A stretch of 64,000 bases of DNA from SYOC01 sp964441775 (lineage in GTDB: Bacteria > Desulfobacterota > Binatia > Bin18). Of the stretch, positions 59,586-64,000 are shown piece after piece; position 1 is the first letter of the stretch, and every line of letters begins with the position of its first letter. The notes under the pieces are model-generated. The model was not told the DNA's origin. It searched no databases and saw only the letters and a program-made list of their open reading frames with translations. The stretch is taken from NCBI GenBank assembly GCA_964441775.1, contig CAYTVL010000004.1, positions 124,001-188,000 of the forward strand, written 5' to 3'. Both the position numbers and the translations under genes were made by a program.

Positions 59586-60013
59586 CTCGTCACCTCCTGC
59601 AAAAAGCCTGGCTTCATGCCGTAGACGATACGCCAAGAAAAAACTACTACAATCGGGACCGCGAGCGCCTGGGCCACTTTCTGTCCAAGGTCTCGCTGCT
59701 TGACCGCAGGCAGAAGTTGCTACTGACGACTGCGACTTTGCATAATATGAAGCAGTATCATCATAATTGCGATCAGCAAGAGAACGCGAACAAGCCTATT
59801 CAAGGAAGGCTAAATTTTATAATGTAGATATCATTCCTAAGACGCATTGCAACTTCCTCGGATCATCTATTGCCTCTCTTTTGGGGACAAGATAAGGATA
59901 GCCAACAAAAGGATAGCCAACAAGAGGAGCCTTTCGGCTTTACTCAGGAGAAATTCTGTGATGAAGAATTTCGCTCTGGTAGAAGTAAATTGAAGAGCAA
60001 CAGAAAGGCGCGC
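59586..60013. other. 428-bp region without a clear gene
   Basis: An A/T-rich stretch around 59740-59840 differs in base use from the neighbours and may hold promoters. A 16-base tandem repeat (AAGGATAGCCAACAA twice, about 59894-59926) lies inside. The frame of the DUF192 gene is open back to 59870, but that part is low complexity and not conserved-looking. Confidence 0.45.
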
Positions 60014-60535
60014 GTGCAGGCGCCGCCAGGACATCACCAACAGCAACAAGTCACACAAAGACGTGCACTTCGCCGCCAGCGTCATGGCCTCTTTTTCTTC
60101 GCGTTGAGTTTGGTAGTGTTGATCGTCGCCTGCTCTTCTTCATCTTCTCTACCGCAAGTCATCCTGTTTCCCCAAACTGGCGAACCTGTCCGCGTTGCCG
60201 TGGAAATCGCCGACACGCCCACAAAACGCAACTTCGGGCTCATGTACCGTCGGGACCTGCCGCAGTCACACGGCATGCTTTTCCTTTTTCCACATGAAGA
60301 GCCCCTCTCTTTTTGGATGAAGAATACGCCGCTGCCGCTCGACATCATTTTTATTAACGCGGCGCGGACGATCGTCGGCATCGCCGCCAACACTACGCCG
60401 TTTTCAGAAATTCCCCTGCCGTCACAAGGTCCGGCGCAGTTCGTCCTTGAAGTCAACGCTGGTTTTTGTCAGCGTAACGGCATTGCCGCTGGTGCTCAGG
60501 TGACACTCCCGGGCTTGCAGCCTCCTCCCACCTAA
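60014..60535 (+). CDS. DUF192 lipoprotein-like protein
   Basis: The recognisable part is a DUF192 domain: VAVEIADTPTKRNFGLMYRRDLPQSHGMLFLFPHEEPLSFWMKNTPLPLDIIFIN, the diagnostic block, in the C-terminal 120 residues. Before it is a hydrophobic stretch GLFFFALSLVVLIVACSSSSS that ends in a lipobox, so it is likely membrane-anchored, as in other DUF192 proteins with an export signal. The start is uncertain: no ATG lies near; a GTG at 60014 with GAAAGG upstream gives 173 residues, while TTG 59870 gives 221. The role of DUF192 is not known. It precedes the carboxylase operon by 73 bases. Confidence 0.75.
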   Translation: MQAPPGHHQQQQVTQRRALRRQRHGLFFFALSLVVLIVACSSSSSLPQVILFPQTGEPVRVAVEIADTPTKRNFGLMYRRDLPQSHGMLFLFPHEEPLSFWMKNTPLPLDIIFINAARTIVGIAANTTPFSEIPLPSQGPAQFVLEVNAGFCQRNGIAAGAQVTLPGLQPPPT

Positions 60536-60608
60536 TGCTAACAACGTCATCCAGATTGAGGAGCGCGGGGATCTCCTCCCGCCATTTTCGACGCACAGGA
60601 CACCATAC

Positions 60609-62159
60609 ATGGGTTTACAGGAAAATTTGGCAGAGTTGAAAAGTCGTAATGCCGAAGCCCTCCAAGGAGGGGGACCGGAACGCATCAAGCGTCACCATGA
60701 AGCGGGCAAGCTTACCGCCCGCGAACGGATCGATCTCTTGCTCGATCCCGGCAGCTTCGTGGAACTCGACCGCTTAAAGACGCACCGGTGCACGGACTTC
60801 GAGATGGATAAGAGGAAGACGCCGGGCGATGGCGTCGTTACCGGCTACGGCGCGGTCGACGGTCGTCAAGTGTTTGTCTTCTCGCAAGATTTTACCGTCT
60901 TCGGCGGCAGCCTGTCCGGCGCCTTTTCAGAAAAAGTCTGTAAGATCATGGACCTCGCCATGAAAACGGGCTGTCCAGTGGTCGGCATTAACGATTCCGG
61001 CGGCGCGCGCATTCAAGAAGGCGTCGTGAGCTTGGCTGGCTATGCCGATATTTTCTTGCGCAATGTCCTTGCCTCTGGCGTGGTGCCGCAAATTTCCGCG
61101 ATTATGGGCCCGTGCGCGGGCGGCGCCGTGTACTCCCCGGCCATGACCGACTTCATCTTCATGGTCGAAAGCAGTAGCTACATGTTCATCACCGGCCCTG
61201 AGGTCATTCGCACCGTAACCCATGAAGAAGTAACGATGGAGGAGCTGGGCGGCGCAGGCGCGCATAACACCAGAAGCGGTGTCGCCCACTTTTCTGCACC
61301 TAACGAACGCGAAAGCATTCACGCCATTCGGGAACTGCTCAGTTTCCTTCCGAGCAATAACACGGAGGACCCGCCGCTCCGCCCGAACGGGGATGATCCA
61401 AACCGTCGCGATGAGAAGCTCAATTCTCTAGTGCCGGATAATTCCAACAGGCCGTACGATATCAAAGACCTTATCAAGGTCATTGTCGACGAAAATTATT
61501 TTTTTGAAGTGCAAACCGACTTTGCCCGCAACATTGTTGTCGGATTCGCCCGACTCGGCGGACGCTCGGTCGGTATTGTCGCCAATCAACCAGCCTACCT
61601 CGCCGGTGTGCTTGACATTGACGCCTCGACCAAAGGCGGACGGTTCGTGCGCTTCTGTGATTGTTTCAATATTCCGATTGTCACCTTCGTCGACGTGCCG
61701 GGTTTCCTCCCTGGCACCTCGCAGGAATATGGCGGCATCATTCGTCATGGCGCCAAACTGCTCTACGCTTACTGTGAAGCCACGGTGCCCAAACTTTCCG
61801 TCATCACCCGCAAGGCCTATGGCGGTGCGTATGTCGTGATGTCGAGCAAAAACGTGCGCGGTGACGTCAACTTTGCCTACCCCACCTCGGAGATCGCCGT
61901 GATGGGGCCGGACGGAGCTGTCAACATTATCTTCCGGGAAGCCATTCAAAAAGCCAAAGATCCGCAGAGCGAACGCGAGCGTTTGGTGAGCGACTATCGG
62001 CAGAAGTTCGCCAACCCGTTCAAAGCGGCTGAACTTGGTTACATTGACGAAGTCATCATGCCGGCGGACACCAGAGCACGGCTCATCCGTTCTCTGGACA
62101 TGTTGCAAAACAAGCGGGAGAAAAACCCGCCGAAAAAACACGGCAACATTCCGCTGTAA
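60609..62159 (+). CDS. acyl-CoA carboxylase, carboxyltransferase beta subunit (propionyl-CoA carboxylase-like)
   Basis: A 516-residue carboxyltransferase of the PccB/AccD5 type. Segments RHHEAGKLTARERIDLLLDPGSFVELD, FSQDFTVFGGSLSGAFSEKVCKIMDLA, GINDSGGARIQEGVVSLAGYADIF, MGPCAGGAVYSPAMTDFIFMV, VDVPGFLPGTSQEYGGIIRHGAKLLYAY and VMSSKNVRGDVNFAYPTSEIAVMGPDGAV contain both oxyanion holes. It transfers CO2 from carboxybiotin to propionyl-CoA or a related acyl-CoA in the cytosol. It is the first of three genes, 22 bases before the biotin carboxylase gene. Confidence 0.93.
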   Translation: MGLQENLAELKSRNAEALQGGGPERIKRHHEAGKLTARERIDLLLDPGSFVELDRLKTHRCTDFEMDKRKTPGDGVVTGYGAVDGRQVFVFSQDFTVFGGSLSGAFSEKVCKIMDLAMKTGCPVVGINDSGGARIQEGVVSLAGYADIFLRNVLASGVVPQISAIMGPCAGGAVYSPAMTDFIFMVESSSYMFITGPEVIRTVTHEEVTMEELGGAGAHNTRSGVAHFSAPNERESIHAIRELLSFLPSNNTEDPPLRPNGDDPNRRDEKLNSLVPDNSNRPYDIKDLIKVIVDENYFFEVQTDFARNIVVGFARLGGRSVGIVANQPAYLAGVLDIDASTKGGRFVRFCDCFNIPIVTFVDVPGFLPGTSQEYGGIIRHGAKLLYAYCEATVPKLSVITRKAYGGAYVVMSSKNVRGDVNFAYPTSEIAVMGPDGAVNIIFREAIQKAKDPQSERERLVSDYRQKFANPFKAAELGYIDEVIMPADTRARLIRSLDMLQNKREKNPPKKHGNIPL

Positions 62160-62181
62160 TTTGCAGAGCGAAGGCCCGCTT

Positions 62182-63672
62182 ATGTTCAAACGCATTCTGA
62201 TCGCGAACCGAGGAGAGATCGCCGTCCGTGTGATTCGGGCGTGCCGCGAACTTGGCGTCGAAACCGTCGCCGTGTACTCCGACGCCGATCGCACGGCTCT
62301 GCACGTGCAATACGCGGATCATGCCGTCCACATTGGACCATCCCCATCCGCCGAGAGTTATTTAGTCATTCCCAAGATCATCGACGCCGCCAAGAAGACC
62401 GGCGCGGAAGCGATTCACCCGGGCTACGGTTTTCTCTCGGAACGCGCCCCGTTCGCCCGGGCGTGCAAGGAAGCGGGCCTCGTGTTCATTGGTCCCACGC
62501 CGGACGCCATTGAAAGGATGGGCGACAAAGTCACCGCCCGACAGATCATGCAACAAGCCGGAGTGCCGGTCGTGCCTGGCACAGACGTGTTGGGCAGTGA
62601 GGACGAAGTGATTGCGGCGGCTGAACGGATTGGCTTCCCGGTGATGTTCAAAGCCTCGGCTGGCGGCGGTGGTAAAGGTATGCGTCTGGTGCGGGGCACA
62701 GAGGAAGTGATCTCGGCGCTGCGCGGTGTGCGTTCGGAAGCCAAATCTTCTTTTGGCGATGATCGCATGTACATGGAGAAATTCGTCGAGAAACCTCGCC
62801 ACGTTGAAGTGCAAGTGCTGGCCGACAGCTACGGGCATACGATACACCTCTATGAACGTGAATGTTCCCTGCAACGTCGTCATCAAAAAGTCATCGAAGA
62901 ATCTCCCTCGATGGCGATCAATGAGGCTGTCCGCGAGCAAATGGGCCAAGTCGCCGTCGCGGCGGCCAAGGCGGTCAATTACGTTGGCGCGGGGACCGTC
63001 GAGTTTCTGGTCGACGCGCATCAGAATTTTTACTTTTTGGAAATGAACACCCGCATCCAGGTCGAACATCCGGTGACGGAACTGGTGACTGGCGTTGATT
63101 TGGTCAAGCTGCAAATTGAGATCGCGGCAGGCGATCATCTCACGCTCCAACAAAAAGATATTCAGCAGCGAGGCTGGGCGGTAGAATGTCGGATCTATGC
63201 GGAAGATCCCGAGCGCGACTTCTTCCCCTCTCCCGGCAAGATTGAGATTTTGCGCACTCCTGGCGGGAACGGCATCCGTGATGATGGCGGCGTGTATGAA
63301 GGATGGGAAGTGCCAATCTACTACGACCCGATGATCTCCAAGCTGTGCGCCTATGGTCGCACGCGCGACGAAGCCATCCAGCGCATGTTGCGGGCGCTGC
63401 AAGAGTACACGATTGAAGGGATTGTCACGAACATTCCATTTCATCGCTGGGCGCTCACGCATCCACGGTTCCTGGCCGGCGATTTGGACACTGGGTTTAT
63501 TCCGCAAGAATTCCACGGCCTCCCGAGTGAAGAAGACGAGTTGCACCAAGACGTGCTCTTAGCGGCGGCGGCCCTGGCCGCGTATCACAGGGATCAGGCT
63601 ATTGCCCGCGCCCTCCCACAAGCCGGGAGCAAGGCTGGCATGTCGGCGTGGCGGTCGAGCGGGTGGCGGTAG
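62182..63672 (+). CDS. biotin carboxylase subunit of acyl-CoA carboxylase
   Basis: A 496-residue ATP-grasp biotin carboxylase. FKRILIANRGEIAVRVIRACRELGVETVAVYSDAD, IHPGYGFLSERAPFARACKEAG, the glycine loop FKASAGGGGKGMRLV, ECSLQRRHQKVIEESPS and MNTRIQVEHPVTELVTGVDLV carry the ATP, Mg and bicarbonate sites. It carboxylates biotin on the carrier protein with ATP. The ATG at 62182 is preferred because the open frame from 62035 overlaps the beta-subunit gene. No biotinyl domain is fused at the C-terminus; the carrier is encoded next. The last 25 residues (AGSKAGMSAWRSSGWR) are atypical. Confidence 0.93.
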   Translation: MFKRILIANRGEIAVRVIRACRELGVETVAVYSDADRTALHVQYADHAVHIGPSPSAESYLVIPKIIDAAKKTGAEAIHPGYGFLSERAPFARACKEAGLVFIGPTPDAIERMGDKVTARQIMQQAGVPVVPGTDVLGSEDEVIAAAERIGFPVMFKASAGGGGKGMRLVRGTEEVISALRGVRSEAKSSFGDDRMYMEKFVEKPRHVEVQVLADSYGHTIHLYERECSLQRRHQKVIEESPSMAINEAVREQMGQVAVAAAKAVNYVGAGTVEFLVDAHQNFYFLEMNTRIQVEHPVTELVTGVDLVKLQIEIAAGDHLTLQQKDIQQRGWAVECRIYAEDPERDFFPSPGKIEILRTPGGNGIRDDGGVYEGWEVPIYYDPMISKLCAYGRTRDEAIQRMLRALQEYTIEGIVTNIPFHRWALTHPRFLAGDLDTGFIPQEFHGLPSEEDELHQDVLLAAAALAAYHRDQAIARALPQAGSKAGMSAWRSSGWR

Positions 63673-63699
63673 TAGAGCGATCAGTTGTGAACCCGGATG

Positions 63700-63732
63700 C
63701 TTTGAACCTTGAACGTTGAACTTGGAACTTAA
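63700..63732. repeat. TTGAACCTTGAACGTTGAACTTGGAACTT-type repeat
   Basis: A stretch built from TTGAAC variations fills the gap before the carrier-protein gene. The same text in reverse orientation (GTTCAAGGTTCCACGTTCAAAG) is found inside the coding region of the 15890 gene at 19067-19089. Confidence 0.6.
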
Positions 63733-63736
63733 ACGT

Positions 63737-64000
63737 ATGGCCTATATCGCAACACTCGGCGAGCAAACCCACAGAATTGAAGTCCAGGAACTGGAAGAGG
63801 ATCACCTCTACCGGATCACCATCGACGGGAAGGCTCTGACGGTTGACGGTCGTAAACTGACCGCACACATGTATTCCCTCCTAGTTGAGAACCAGTCGTT
63901 CACGGTCGATGTCACCACGAAGGACGACAACTATACGGTCGCCAGTGCGGGAAAAAGTTTCCAGCTTCGCGTGTTGGACGAGCGCCGCGCCGCGCGCCCC
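63737..64000 (+). CDS. biotin carboxyl carrier subunit of acyl-CoA carboxylase, cut by window edge
   Basis: The first 88 residues of a carrier subunit (MAYIATLGEQTHRIEVQELEEDHLYRITIDGKALTVDGRKL...). This N-terminal part is typical of stand-alone or fused BCCP proteins of propionyl-CoA carboxylases; the biotinylation motif AMKM would lie beyond the edge. It is 64 bases after the biotin carboxylase gene and completes the operon. No Shine-Dalgarno of strength is visible; GAACTT precedes the ATG, inside the repeat. Confidence 0.75.
   Translation, partial: MAYIATLGEQTHRIEVQELEEDHLYRITIDGKALTVDGRKLTAHMYSLLVENQSFTVDVTTKDDNYTVASAGKSFQLRVLDERRAARP

Noticed and set aside
62362..63549. 395-residue open frame on the minus strand
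   Set aside because: It lies wholly opposite the biotin carboxylase gene, whose protein is unmistakable; the antisense frame is a by-product of codon use.
1..64000. tRNA or rRNA genes
   Set aside because: I looked in the gaps for cloverleaf-type sequence and CCA-adjacent stems and saw none; a covariance search would be needed to be certain.

Overview
The window is bacterial chromosome of roughly 55-60% GC (judged by eye), with about 60 protein genes, short intergenic spaces, clear Shine-Dalgarno sequences and no rRNA, tRNA or CRISPR array that I can see. The gene mix is many ACMSD-type amidohydrolases, F420/luciferase-like monooxygenases, CaiB/BaiF CoA-transferases, a Rieske dioxygenase, hydantoinase A/B, ACS-type MFS carriers and a PQQ dehydrogenase. 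Together with class III cyclases fused to TPR proteins, this resembles uncultured, metabolically versatile lineages such as Binatota or Tectomicrobia (formerly called deltaproteobacteria). That placement is an inference from gene content, not a phylogeny.

Layout. 1-8.7 kb: end of a CoA-transferase, a PQQ dehydrogenase lipoprotein, then a tight biotin operon: a CADD-type diiron protein, bioF, bioA, bioD, bioB, followed by a DUF1326 gene. 8.9-15.9 kb: an exported luciferase-like protein, a small retropepsin-like protein, a Rieske dioxygenase (alpha and beta), two amidohydrolases and an NTF2-like protein. 15.9-20.0 kb: a 1156-residue cyclase-ATPase-TPR regulator translationally coupled to a HEPN protein and a small unknown protein. 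20.0-32.7 kb: FAH hydrolase, SDR, Sel1 protein, MFS carrier, a cyclase-FlgO/TolB-TPR gene with an in-frame stop, a DUF4160/DUF2442-XRE pair, a D-aminoacylase-like gene, two tandem amidohydrolases and a wrecked third cyclase-family copy. 32.8-45.7 kb: a TumE-like pair, an aldo/keto reductase, hydantoinase B and A, the intact cyclase-FlgO-TPR gene, a REP-associated transposase with REP palindromes, MFS, LLM and HsaA-like genes. 45.9-50.4 kb is an accessory patch: a Tat-exported aminotransferase, a DUF104/PIN toxin-antitoxin pair lying between two copies of the aminotransferase 3' end, a frameshifted SIR2-like gene, and an HNH nuclease pair between 60-base direct repeats. 50.5-64 kb: MetE-like protein, a second diiron protein, DMT and MFS carriers, VOC, amidohydrolase, TfoX-like, DUF4124, CoA-transferase, DUF3185, DUF192, then an acyl-CoA carboxylase operon (beta subunit, biotin carboxylase, start of the carrier protein) running off the right edge.

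How it fits together. The biotin made by the operon at the left is the cofactor of the acyl-CoA carboxylase at the right. The middle is a catabolic region in which dioxygenase, amidohydrolases, FAH hydrolase, CoA-transferases and MFS carriers could funnel aromatic or heterocyclic acids to CoA esters. The exact substrates cannot be read from the sequence. Several cAMP-type signalling proteins and at least three toxin-antitoxin-like pairs are scattered through it. Dispersed palindromic repeats fill many gaps, and related repeat text has entered protein linkers.
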